Part shown: one piece after another, positions 1 to 6,409 of the stretch
Layout: the number at the start of each line of letters is the position of its first letter
How positions within the stretch are numbered: the stretch's first letter is position 1
DNA from: Bacillota bacterium
GTDB taxonomy: Bacteria; Bacillota; Dethiobacteria; DTU022
Length of the DNA: 9,171 nt
Reading direction: 5' to 3'
Assembly: GCA_012797095.1 (NCBI GenBank)
Contig: JAAZPS010000257.1
Span: forward strand, 1-9,171
The notes under the pieces: generated by a model
The model's database searches: none
What the model saw: the letters and a program-made list of their open reading frames with translations, nothing else
Told to the model about the DNA's origin: nothing
Made by a program: the position numbers and the translations under genes

Positions 1-574
1 CATCGATCGCCCGGCGCACTGCTGGGTTGAACCAGTTCAGATCGGGCTGCTGCGGCAGAAAGGAATGCAGGTAGTACTGCTCTGTGGCCTCGTCCCAGGT
101 CCAGGAGGACCCGAAGAAATGATTGCGCCAGTTGTTGGGGGGGCGGCGGTGCGGCCCGACCCCATCGCGCCAGATATACCAGTCCCGTTTCGGGTTATCC
201 CTGGAAGAGCGCGATTCCTTGAACCAGGGGTGCTCGTGAGAGCTGTGGTTCACTACCAGATCGAGCATCACCCGGATGCCGCGGCGGTGCGCTTCGGCAA
301 CAAGGCGGTCAAAGTCAGCCATGGTACCGAATCGAGGATCGATCGCACAATAATCGGCTATATCGTAGCCAAAATCATATTCTGGACCTTTGAAAAAGGG
401 GCTAAACCAGATCGCATCGATCCCCAGAGAATCGGGGGTTCCGTCGTTGAGGTAATCAAGTTTCTCGATGATTCCGGCGAGGTCGCCGATGCCGTCGTTG
501 TTGCTGTCCTTGAAGCTGCGGGGATAGATCTGATAGAATACTGCTTTTTTCCACCAGTCTACATCGGTTAACAT
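1..574 (-). CDS. GH13 alpha-glucosidase / oligo-1,6-glucosidase, N-terminal part (cut by window edge)
   Basis: The frame encodes the first 191 residues of a glycoside hydrolase family 13 enzyme; the rest lies beyond base 1. It starts like alpha-glucosidases (WWKKAVFYQIYPRSF, residues 7-21). Next come a metal-binding loop DSNNDGIGD (23-31), conserved region I DLVVNH (105-110), the HPWFKESRSSRDNPKRDWY stretch, RPPNNW (144-149) and region V QPDLN (176-180), which is typical of the oligo-1,6-glucosidase subfamily rather than the neopullulanase one. The catalytic Asp/Glu/Asp of regions II-IV are outside the window, so exact specificity (alpha-1,6, alpha-1,4, trehalose synthase or sucrose isomerase) cannot be read. 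No signal peptide is present, so a cytoplasmic enzyme acting on imported malto- or isomalto-oligosaccharides is inferred. The ATG at 574 is preceded by GGGTGA about 6 bases upstream. It lies 70 bases after the ABC exporter gene with no clear terminator between them, so cotranscription is possible. Confidence 0.93.
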   Translation of the reverse strand, partial: MLTDVDWWKKAVFYQIYPRSFKDSNNDGIGDLAGIIEKLDYLNDGTPDSLGIDAIWFSPFFKGPEYDFGYDIADYCAIDPRFGTMADFDRLVAEAHRRGIRVMLDLVVNHSSHEHPWFKESRSSRDNPKRDWYIWRDGVGPHRRPPNNWRNHFFGSSWTWDEATEQYYLHSFLPQQPDLNWFNPAVRRAID

Positions 575-644
575 GCTGGTCACCCATCTTTCCGGATATG
601 GTACCAACATATTTCTTGCCGCCCCGGTGATAATCCTTTATCGA

Positions 645-2378
645 TCAGGCGGTATCGGGGATAAAACCGCCAAACTGGGCCCGGTATAATCGGGCATAGT
701 AACCGTCCTTTTCCAGCAGCTCTTCATGGGTGCCTTCCTCGACAATCCCGTCATCGGTCAGGACAAGGATGCGGTGGGCCCGGCGCACCGTGGCCAGCCG
801 GTGGGCGATCACCAGAGTGCTGCGATTCCGGGAAAGCTTGTACAGGGCCTCCTGGATCATCGCCTCGGTTTCACTGTCCAGGGCCGAGGTGGCCTCGTCA
901 AGAATCAGGATGGGCGGGTTTTTCAGAAAGATCCGGGCGATGGCGATACGCTGCCGCTGCCCGCCCGAGAGCATCACCCCGCGCTCGCCGGCGTAGGTCT
1001 CGTAACCTTTGGGCAGCTCCGTGATGAAATCGTGTGCATTGGCCTGTCTGGCGGCAGCGACCACCTCTTCTGCAGTAGTATCGAGCTTGCCGTAGGCGAT
1101 ATTTTCCTTGATCGTTCCGGTAAAAAGAAAGATATCCTGCTGGACGATCCCGATATTCTGCCGCAGCGATCTCTGGGTGAAATCGCGGATATCGGTGCCG
1201 TCGATGAGGATGGTCCCTTTCTGGATATCGTAAAAACGGGGAATCAGGTTGCAGATCGTCGTCTTGCCGACACCGGAGGGGCCTACCAGGGCCACCGTCT
1301 CCCCGGGAGCGATGCGCAGGCTGATATCCTGAAAGATGCTTTTATTGCGATCGTAGCTGAAGGTAACGCGATCAAAGACGATCTCCCCCTGCAGGCGGCC
1401 AGCCACGCGGGCCTCTCTCCGATCAACAATATCGGGCTCGATCTGCAGCGTCTCCACGAAGCGGTGAAAGCCGGCCATCCCCCGCTGGTAGGTCTCCACG
1501 AGAACGGAGAAGCGCCGGATCGGTTGCAGGAACATATTCACATAGAGAAGAAAGCCGACCAGCACCCCCAAAGTGATCTGGCCCCGGTAGATAAAATAGC
1601 CGCCGCACAGGACCACGATCAGGCTGATCAGGTTGGATAGAAGGTTGACCCCGGAGAAGAATTCAGCCATAACCCGGAAAGACTTCTGCTTGGCCTGGCG
1701 AAAATTACGGTTATCCCGCTCGAATTTCTCCTTCTCGTAGCGCTCATTGGTAAAAGATTTGACCACCCGCACCCCGGAGATGCTGTCCTCGACCCGGGCA
1801 TTGATATCGGCAACCTTCAGGCGGACATTGCGAAAGGTGCTTTGCATCTTCTTGTTCTTGGAGATGGCGAACCAGATCATCACCGGGATCAGCAGAAAGA
1901 CCAGCAGGGTCAGCTGCCAGTTAAGTGTCATCATGATGATGAAGGCGCCGATAAGCGTGACCGTGGCGATGAAGAGATCCTCGGGCCCATGATGGGCTAG
2001 TTCGGAGATCTCGTTGAGATCGTTGACCAGACGCGACATGATATGGCCGGTCTTGGTCTTGTCGAAATAGCGGAAAGAGAGCTTCTGGATATGATCGAAT
2101 AGATCCTGCCGCATATCGTACTCCATGCGCACTCCAAGAACATGCCCCCAGTAATCGACGATATATTGCAGCAGCGCCCGCAACAGGTAAAGGGCGAATA
2201 GCCCGGCGCAGATCCAGAGTAGCACTCTCAGATCGCGCTGGGGCAAGATCCGGTCGATGATCCACTGCACCGCAACCGGAAAGACCAGATCCAGACCGGC
2301 CATGACAAAAGCGCAGCCGAAATCAAGGATAAACAGCGGCAGATGAGGCCGATAATATTTGGTAAAATTTTTCAGCAA
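645..2378 (-). CDS. ABC exporter half-transporter (fused membrane and ATPase domains)
   Basis: This is a multidrug/lipid-type ABC exporter subunit of 577 residues from the chosen start, normal for a half-transporter that works as a dimer in the cytoplasmic membrane. Residue numbers here count from the upstream GTG at 2399 (584 residues). The first ~310 residues form the six-helix ABC transmembrane domain. The nucleotide-binding domain follows, with A-loop Tyr349, Walker A GPSGVGKT (373-380), Q-loop VQQD (419-422), signature LSGGQ (477-481), Walker B ILILDE (497-502) with catalytic Glu502, and H-loop His533. All ATPase residues are intact. The TTG at 2378 is preferred because AAGGAG lies 10 bases upstream and the product then begins MLKNFTKYY, a usual beginning for these exporters; the GTG at 2399 would place that ribosome site inside the gene. 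It follows the MATE gene by 42 bases. The substrate is unknown. A homodimer is assumed because no second half-transporter is adjacent. Confidence 0.95.
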   Translation of the reverse strand: MLKNFTKYYRPHLPLFILDFGCAFVMAGLDLVFPVAVQWIIDRILPQRDLRVLLWICAGLFALYLLRALLQYIVDYWGHVLGVRMEYDMRQDLFDHIQKLSFRYFDKTKTGHIMSRLVNDLNEISELAHHGPEDLFIATVTLIGAFIIMMTLNWQLTLLVFLLIPVMIWFAISKNKKMQSTFRNVRLKVADINARVEDSISGVRVVKSFTNERYEKEKFERDNRNFRQAKQKSFRVMAEFFSGVNLLSNLISLIVVLCGGYFIYRGQITLGVLVGFLLYVNMFLQPIRRFSVLVETYQRGMAGFHRFVETLQIEPDIVDRREARVAGRLQGEIVFDRVTFSYDRNKSIFQDISLRIAPGETVALVGPSGVGKTTICNLIPRFYDIQKGTILIDGTDIRDFTQRSLRQNIGIVQQDIFLFTGTIKENIAYGKLDTTAEEVVAAARQANAHDFITELPKGYETYAGERGVMLSGGQRQRIAIARIFLKNPPILILDEATSALDSETEAMIQEALYKLSRNRSTLVIAHRLATVRRAHRILVLTDDGIVEEGTHEELLEKDGYYARLYRAQFGGFIPDTA

Positions 2379-2420
2379 AATTTCACCACTCCTTATCACT
2401 ACAGAGTTTTCTCTGCCCGG

Positions 2421-3797
2421 CTACAGCTCCACCGAATTGAAAGAGGGCTTGTGAGCCATTCTGCTCCACTGCGTCCGCCGGTAGCGCCGCACCATGAGCA
2501 CCATCACCACAAAAAACTGCAGCGCGGTGATCCACCAGATATGGGTGATGCCCAGATCGAACCGGTAGACCGCCAGATAGACCAGGGGCAGCCTAATCAG
2601 AACGCTGCCGGCAAACCAGGCCATGAACGGCCCCTTGGTATCACCCGCCCCTTTCAGGGCACCGGCCAGGGTGTAAGCGATGGCGGTAAAAGGTTGCTCC
2701 ACCGCGGCAATACGCAGGCAGATGATCCCCAGGCTGAGCACCTCCGCCTCCGGCGGATCGAACAGACGCATAATAAAATGCGGATAAAAATAGAAACCCA
2801 GACCGATCGTGCTCATCAAGCCCACTGCCATGATCGTGGCTATCGTCCCGGTCCGCTCTGCCTCATCGGGTTTCCCCGCACCAAGACGCTGCCCTACCAG
2901 GGTGGTTGCTGCGATGGCAAAAGCATAGCCCGGCATGAAAGAGAATGACTCGGCCGCGACCGTGGCCGCGTTGGCTGCAAAACTGATCGGCCCGAGCGCG
3001 GCGATCCAGGTCATCGAAAGCAACCTGACCCCGTTATTAACCGTCTCCTCCGCCCCGATGGGAGTGCTGATGGTGATAATGCTTTTCAATACCGGTCTTC
3101 TGATCGGGAAAAAGCTCTTACGGGACAGGGACAGTTCCCTGCGCCTGCGGTAAAGATAGATCATGCCGACCGCAAGCCCAAGGATCTGGGCCGTCCCTGT
3201 AGCCAACGCCGCCCCCTTCACCCCGAGAGCAGGAAAACCCAATTTTCCAAATATGAGCACGTAATCAAAAAACACGTTGAATACATTTGACACCAGGGCA
3301 ATGAACATGGGCACCCGCGTATTTCCCAGGCCCCGGATAACCCCGTTAACGATCAGGATCAACAGCATCAGGATGCCGCCGCTAAAAACAGTGGTGTAAA
3401 AGTATTCTACTGTCAAAGCAGCGGTCGGCCCATCTTTGATCGCCCAGAGACAGAACGGTTTCCCGAAAAGGCCCATCACCAGCAGCAAAAAGGCGGTGAT
3501 CATCATACCTACCGAGAGCGCCTGCCCTGCAGTAAGCCCCGCACTATCATGATCCTCTCCCCCGACAAAGCGGGCCACCAGTGAGTTTACCCCGATGCCG
3601 AGGGCACCGCAGATATTGACCAGGCTGAAGATGATCGTGGCAGCAAATTCAACCGCGGAAGCTTCCCGTGCCCCCAGACGCATGACCATGGCGACATCAC
3701 AGATCCAGTACACCGTGTGCAGGCACATCTCGATAACCGCCGGCCAGGCCAGAATCAAGATGCTCCGCACAGGATGATAGCGCTGTTGGTTCAGCAT
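2421..3797 (-). CDS. MATE-family multidrug/metabolite efflux protein
   Basis: This is an integral membrane antiporter of the MATE family, expected to use a Na+ or H+ gradient to expel drugs or metabolites. The product is 458 residues from the chosen start, a normal MATE length, with about twelve hydrophobic segments in two pseudo-symmetric halves. The paired family motifs are visible, numbered from the upstream GTG at 3836: NGVIRGLGNTR (164-174) in the first half and AGALKGAGDTKGP (391-403) in the second. The loop GQRLGAGKPDEAERTG (315-330) is also typical. The ATG at 3797 is preferred because AGAGG lies 7 bases upstream; a GTG at 3836 would add 13 residues but lacks a good ribosome site and overlaps a small inverted repeat. 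It is the first gene of the minus-strand group and is followed closely by the ABC exporter. Substrate and coupling ion cannot be told from sequence alone. Confidence 0.95.
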   Translation of the reverse strand: MLNQQRYHPVRSILILAWPAVIEMCLHTVYWICDVAMVMRLGAREASAVEFAATIIFSLVNICGALGIGVNSLVARFVGGEDHDSAGLTAGQALSVGMMITAFLLLVMGLFGKPFCLWAIKDGPTAALTVEYFYTTVFSGGILMLLILIVNGVIRGLGNTRVPMFIALVSNVFNVFFDYVLIFGKLGFPALGVKGAALATGTAQILGLAVGMIYLYRRRRELSLSRKSFFPIRRPVLKSIITISTPIGAEETVNNGVRLLSMTWIAALGPISFAANAATVAAESFSFMPGYAFAIAATTLVGQRLGAGKPDEAERTGTIATIMAVGLMSTIGLGFYFYPHFIMRLFDPPEAEVLSLGIICLRIAAVEQPFTAIAYTLAGALKGAGDTKGPFMAWFAGSVLIRLPLVYLAVYRFDLGITHIWWITALQFFVVMVLMVRRYRRTQWSRMAHKPSFNSVEL

Positions 3798-3833
3798 AGA
3801 TTTACCTCTACTTGTTACGATTATTTTCTGCAT

Positions 3834-3850
3834 CACGCCCGTCTGGCGTG
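3834..3850. repeat. Short inverted repeat upstream of MATE gene
   Basis: CACGCC, a 5-base spacer and GGCGTG form a perfect 6-base-pair palindrome about 37 bases before the preferred MATE start. It lies between the weak promoter candidate at 3869-3897 and the coding region. That would suit an operator or a leader hairpin. A 6-bp palindrome can easily arise by chance, and no second copy was noticed. Confidence 0.3.
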
Positions 3851-3868
3851 TAGATTTATCCTGGTACG

Positions 3869-3897
3869 ATTCATCCCATGCTAGGTGATAAGGTCAA
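3869..3897 (-). promoter_or_regulatory. Weak candidate promoter for the MATE-ABC-GH13 group
   Basis: On the minus strand, TTGACC (3897-3892, 5/6 match to the -35 consensus) is followed after 17 bases by ATGAAT (3874-3869, only 3/6 match to TATAAT). Position and spacing are right for the MATE start at 3797, but the -10 is poor, so this is only a candidate. Confidence 0.25.
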
Positions 3898-4210
3898 TAT
3901 GCGAGAAGCAAGGGTACTCGGTCCCAAGTGCAAAGCGGCTCTGTTCTTTTATCTGCTGCCTGTTTTACACAGATTTAAAGACGAGCAGGCAAAACCCTTC
4001 TCGTCTTCTACAAGTCGTTACAGCAAAAAGGCGGAAAGCTTCCCCTCGATATAAATCTATCACTACTCCACAGCCGTTGCAACCCACTGCAGCGGATTGC
4101 ATGACAGAAAGACTCTTTTTTACCAGCCGTACACGATGAAGAGAATGCCGTTTTTCCATTTTAGCGGTTCCGCCTCCAAACGGACCAGTTTACAAAGATT
4201 AAATTGAAAA

Positions 4211-4227
4211 ATCACCCCCAGGGTGAT
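4211..4227. repeat. ATCACCC hairpin upstream of first surface-protein gene
   Basis: ATCACCC, a 3-base loop and GGGTGAT form a perfect 7-bp hairpin 82 bases before the ATG at 4310. The preceding bases (TTGAAAAATCACCC) match the segment before the second paralogue (TTCAAAAATCACCC at 6317-6330) at all but one position. On the plus strand there is no T-tract after it. On the minus strand the hairpin runs into TTTTTC, so it could end leftward transcripts. It may instead be a palindromic operator shared by the two genes. Confidence 0.55.
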
Positions 4228-4309
4228 AGCTTACGGTGCCAGAATGTTTATTATGATTACAGGGTGTTCATCGAATTGGAAAGCAGATCATTTTGAAAGG
4301 GTGAATTTT

Positions 4310-5791
4310 ATGAGATTTAAATTTCCATTGTTACTTGCAGTGATGCTCATGGTGGTGCTGCTGCCTTTTGCTGCGGCGGCAGGGGCCGCGCCAATTACAG
4401 ACCCGCTTGATCTCACGGGCAGCGTGGATCCGGCGTCGGGCGAGGGCTGGGCCTGGGATGCGGGAACGAAGACGCTTACCCTCTCGGGACTCAACCTGGC
4501 TGTTATGGACGATTTCGACGCCATTTGGCTGCCCGACGGGGCCAGGGTAGTCCTGGTAACGGGCAGTGAGAACAGCATCTCCTCCGGTAGTGGTGGATCG
4601 GGGATCTACTGTGACGGCAGCTTGGTGATCACTGGACAGGGCAAAATATCGATCCAGCCTGGCGAAGCAATCTATGCCGAAGGCAGTGTCACCTTCAGCA
4701 ACTGCAGCGAAGTCTCGATCTTGAGTGAGGGTGATGCGGGAGAGACCGGCATTTTCGCTCTCGGGGATGTCACCATCAGCAATTGCGACAGAGTATCGAT
4801 CTCGGCAACGTGCAGTGGCATTTCGGCCGGGGGCAGCGTTGTTATCGCCGGCTGTCCCGACATCGACATCGAGGCGGATTGGTATGAAGGGATCATCGCA
4901 GATGGAAGTGTGACCATTACCAACAGCGCCTTGACCGTGACCGGCCCCTATTACGGTATCTTGACCGGTCTGGAAGGCTCCGGCGGCGACATCACCATCA
5001 CCAGCAGCTTTGTCGACGCCTCCTGCGGCCTGGAGGGCTTTGCGGCCATCTTTGCCGGGGATGATGGGCAAGTCCATTCGAAGATCTTGCTGAACGGCTG
5101 CGTCATCACCGCACCTGTGGGGGGCAGGGTGGTGGATGTAGACAGCAGCATCTACAATTGCCAGACCATTACCGGTGTTGCGGGCATCACCGTCATCAGA
5201 GATTGGGGCCAGATGGCCAGGGCCGTGGTGATCCAGCCCGTCTACACCCTGACCTACAATGCCAACGGCGGCAGCGGAACGCTCGCCGATGCGAATAGCC
5301 CCTATGTCGCCGGTTCCACCGTGACCGTGCTGCCCTCTGCCTTCACCGCGCCGGCGGGCTCCGCTTTCGCCGGCTGGAACACCAAGGCGAACGGCAGCGG
5401 GACCGCATACGCCCCCGGCGCCACCTTCGCCATCGCCAAAGATACAACCCTCTACGCCCAGTACTGCGCTTTCACGGTGACCTTTGATTCCAAGGGCGGC
5501 AGCGACGTGGCCGGGGTGACCTCCCCCGGCGGCAGCACCATCGCGGCGCCTGCGGCACCCATCCGCAAGGGCTATACCTTCGCCGGGTGGTACAAGGATG
5601 CCGCATACAAGAACGCCTGGAATTTCACCACCGACAAGGTGGAGGGGAATATCACCCTCTACGCGAAATGGGATCTGGCACCGGAGCTTCCAGCCGCTAC
5701 CGGCAGCAGCGCTTTTCCGGCAGCGTTTCCCCTCTTCCTGCTCGGCAGCCTGCTCCTGCTGCTCTACAGGAAGCATAAAGAGTACGCCTGA
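4310..5791 (+). CDS. Secreted surface protein: beta-helix-like domain plus two InlB/Flg_new repeats, C-terminal anchor
   Basis: The product of 493 residues starts at the ATG at 4310, chosen because AAAGGGTGA precedes it and a signal peptide follows at once (hydrophobic residues 7-24, Ala-rich cleavage zone near 22-27). Residues ~45-61 carry the conserved GW.WD.GTKTLTLSG segment. Residues ~95-240 are beta-helix-like repeats in which NC or GC (Cys132, 159, 182) recurs with SI/DI strands. A linker (~242-308, with GLEGFAAIFAG, APVGGRVVDV and GITVIRDW) precedes two Listeria-Bacteroides/InlB repeats: YTLTYNANGG to TLYAQY (312-385) and FTVTFDSKGG to TLYAKW (388-454). The C terminus has LPAATG (460-465), a hydrophobic stretch and a basic tail (YRKHKEYA), resembling a degenerate LPXTG sorting signal or a plain membrane anchor. 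The role is probably cell-surface adhesion or polysaccharide binding, by analogy with other beta-helix and InlB-repeat proteins. No catalytic motif is seen. It is a tandem paralogue of the gene at 6410. Confidence 0.9.
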   Translation: MRFKFPLLLAVMLMVVLLPFAAAAGAAPITDPLDLTGSVDPASGEGWAWDAGTKTLTLSGLNLAVMDDFDAIWLPDGARVVLVTGSENSISSGSGGSGIYCDGSLVITGQGKISIQPGEAIYAEGSVTFSNCSEVSILSEGDAGETGIFALGDVTISNCDRVSISATCSGISAGGSVVIAGCPDIDIEADWYEGIIADGSVTITNSALTVTGPYYGILTGLEGSGGDITITSSFVDASCGLEGFAAIFAGDDGQVHSKILLNGCVITAPVGGRVVDVDSSIYNCQTITGVAGITVIRDWGQMARAVVIQPVYTLTYNANGGSGTLADANSPYVAGSTVTVLPSAFTAPAGSAFAGWNTKANGSGTAYAPGATFAIAKDTTLYAQYCAFTVTFDSKGGSDVAGVTSPGGSTIAAPAAPIRKGYTFAGWYKDAAYKNAWNFTTDKVEGNITLYAKWDLAPELPAATGSSAFPAAFPLFLLGSLLLLLYRKHKEYA

Positions 5792-5820
5792 AGCTTGTAC
5801 AGCTTGAAAAACGATCACCC

Positions 5821-5851
5821 GAGGTGACAGGAGCGCCGCTCCTGTCACCTC
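5821..5851. terminator. Perfect 14-bp hairpin after first surface-protein gene (terminator or REP-like element)
   Basis: GAGGTGACAGGAGC (5821-5834), loop GCC, and GCTCCTGTCACCTC (5838-5851) form a perfect stem 30 bases after the stop codon. The plus-strand T-tract after it is weak (TCTCGATTT). On the minus strand TTTTT follows about 9 bases away. ATCACCCGAGGTGAC at 5814-5828 could form a competing smaller hairpin. A near copy lies after the second paralogue at 7964-7992. It could be a terminator, an mRNA 3'-end stabiliser or a REP-like palindrome. Confidence 0.7.
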
Positions 5852-5883
5852 TCTCGATTTCAATGGAGGCAATAGACCCTCAA

Positions 5884-5918
5884 CCCCTGCTGACCTTGTT
5901 CAGGTACAGGGGCTTTTT
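5884..5918 (+). terminator. Rho-independent terminator downstream of first surface-protein gene
   Basis: CCCCTG (5884-5889) pairs with CAGGGG (5907-5912), with an inner ACCT/AGGT pair closing a TGTTC loop, followed directly by CTTTTTAT. Unlike the longer hairpin just upstream, it has a clear plus-strand T-tract, so it is the better intrinsic terminator for the gene ending at 5791. The stop codon of the minus-strand Uma2 remnant lies 8 bases beyond it. Confidence 0.7.
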
Positions 5919-5925
5919 ATTCCAT

Positions 5926-6138
5926 TCACGGTTTGCTGAACAGAACCTCAACAACGAAGGTCAAGCCCGGAAAGGCGGGATAGGAAAAGGCGCCCTCACA
6001 GGCACGCACCGCAGCGATATAGAGCCCCTCCCACAGCTGATAGGCCTCGATAAGACCATCATCCGGATCCACGATCCAGTAATGGGGAAGCCCCGCCGCC
6101 TGGTAGTGATTCAGCTTTGTTCCCCGGTCGATCCCAGT
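5926..6138 (-). pseudogene. Uma2-family (DUF820) endonuclease, C-terminal remnant
   Basis: This minus-strand frame of 70 codons between an in-frame TAA (6141-6139) and TGA (5928-5926) has no ATG. It reads IDRGTKLNHYQAAGLPHYWI, then VDPDDGLIEAYQLWEGLY, and ends PAFPGLTFVVEVLF. This is the conserved C-terminal third of Uma2-family proteins: the D-R-G-x-K-L helix, the Y..AG.P.YWIVDP strand, and the LTF closing strand. Intact members are roughly 180-200 residues, so the N-terminal half, with most of the PD-(D/E)XK nuclease core, is missing. No matching sequence was recognised in 6142-6320, which holds nothing else I can name. I infer a decayed gene left by a deletion or by the surface-gene duplication. 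Ending within the inter-paralogue gap, it is convergent with the first surface-protein gene. Confidence 0.8.
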
Positions 6139-6164
6139 TTACATTTATTGTTAACCGCTGTCAA
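6136..6164 (-). promoter_or_regulatory. Promoter-like sequence reading leftward into the Uma2 remnant
   Basis: On the minus strand a perfect TTGACA (6164-6159) is separated by exactly 17 bases from TAAACT (6141-6136, 4/6 match to TATAAT). It is one of the best-matching -35/-10 pairs I found in the window. It would drive transcription into a remnant that has no start codon, so it may be a relic or the promoter of a non-coding or antisense transcript. Confidence 0.4.
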
Positions 6165-6322
6165 TCGATAACAACACACCCTTTGAACAATCTTTTTTTA
6201 TGCCGCCCCCGGCCACTTTTACCCCACGATCACTGCTGCAAATCACCGTACAACAGTACCATCCAGGGCAAAAAACCCCAAAATATCAGCTTGGCGATAA
6301 ATTAAATCAGCGATTATTCAAA

Positions 6323-6349
6323 AATCACCCGAAAAGGTGATTCTTTTTT
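6323..6349 (+). terminator. Hairpin plus T-tract upstream of second surface-protein gene (terminator or attenuator)
   Basis: AATCACC (6323-6329), loop CGAAAA, and GGTGATT (6336-6342) are followed by CTTTTTT. This is a compact intrinsic terminator 61 bases before the ATG at 6410. On the other strand the same stem also runs into Ts, so it may work in both directions. The 5' arm and its flank match the hairpin at 4211-4227. CGAAAAG (6330-6336) could alternatively pair with the T-rich tract ending in TTTTCG, giving a competing fold. Either it ends read-through from upstream, or it sits in the leader as an attenuator or operator. Confidence 0.6.
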
Positions 6350-6370
6350 CGAGTAATCAGGATATTCTTT

Positions 6371-6393
6371 GGATAAAATTTCAATCATTATCC
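6371..6393. repeat. Inverted repeat abutting the ribosome site of second surface-protein gene
   Basis: GGATAA (6371-6376) and TTATCC (6388-6393) are perfect inverted copies around an 11-base AT-rich spacer. They end directly before the strong ribosome site GGAAGGAG (6394-6401). TAAAAT at 6374-6379 could be a -10 element, but no good -35 is present. The element could be an operator or a leader stem near the ribosome site. It is absent from the first paralogue. Confidence 0.35.
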
Positions 6394-6409
6394 GGAAGGA
6401 GAACAGATC

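Larger units (their letters stand above)
3798..4309. other. Intergenic region between divergent MATE and surface-protein genes
   Basis: These 512 bases separate the minus-strand efflux genes from the plus-strand surface-protein genes, so promoters for both directions should lie here. An open frame at 3885-4139 has no recognisable domain and no good ribosome site. The only structures I can support are the inverted repeat at 3834-3850, the weak MATE promoter, and the hairpin at 4211-4227. TATGAT at 4252-4257 resembles a -10 element for the plus-strand gene, but no convincing -35 sits at the right distance. Nothing resembling a known riboswitch or structural RNA was recognised. Confidence 0.5.

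Noticed and set aside
65..571. Plus-strand open frame over the left edge
   Set aside because: It is the antisense shadow of the GH13 alpha-glucosidase, whose conserved regions are unmistakable on the minus strand.
726..1640. Open frame of 304 codons on the plus strand opposite the ABC exporter
   Set aside because: The opposite strand carries every ABC signature motif. This frame has no domain, no ribosome site and a composition typical of an antisense shadow.
3885..4139. Possible 84-residue plus-strand protein in the intergenic region
   Set aside because: There is no good ribosome site, domain or signal peptide, and the composition (Arg/Ser/Cys-rich, no pattern) looks random.
4331..5872. 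Open frame of 513 codons on the minus strand opposite the first surface-protein gene
   Set aside because: Its product is rich in low-complexity Gly/Ala/Asp/His stretches with no recognisable domain. It starts past the sense gene's stop within the 3' hairpin region, and lies antisense to a gene with clear signal peptide and InlB motifs. It arises from the codon bias of the true gene.
4211..6349. ATCACC...GGTGAT hairpins as riboswitch aptamers
   Set aside because: They are single simple stems without the multi-branch architecture or conserved loops of any riboswitch class I know. Operator, terminator or attenuator roles fit better.
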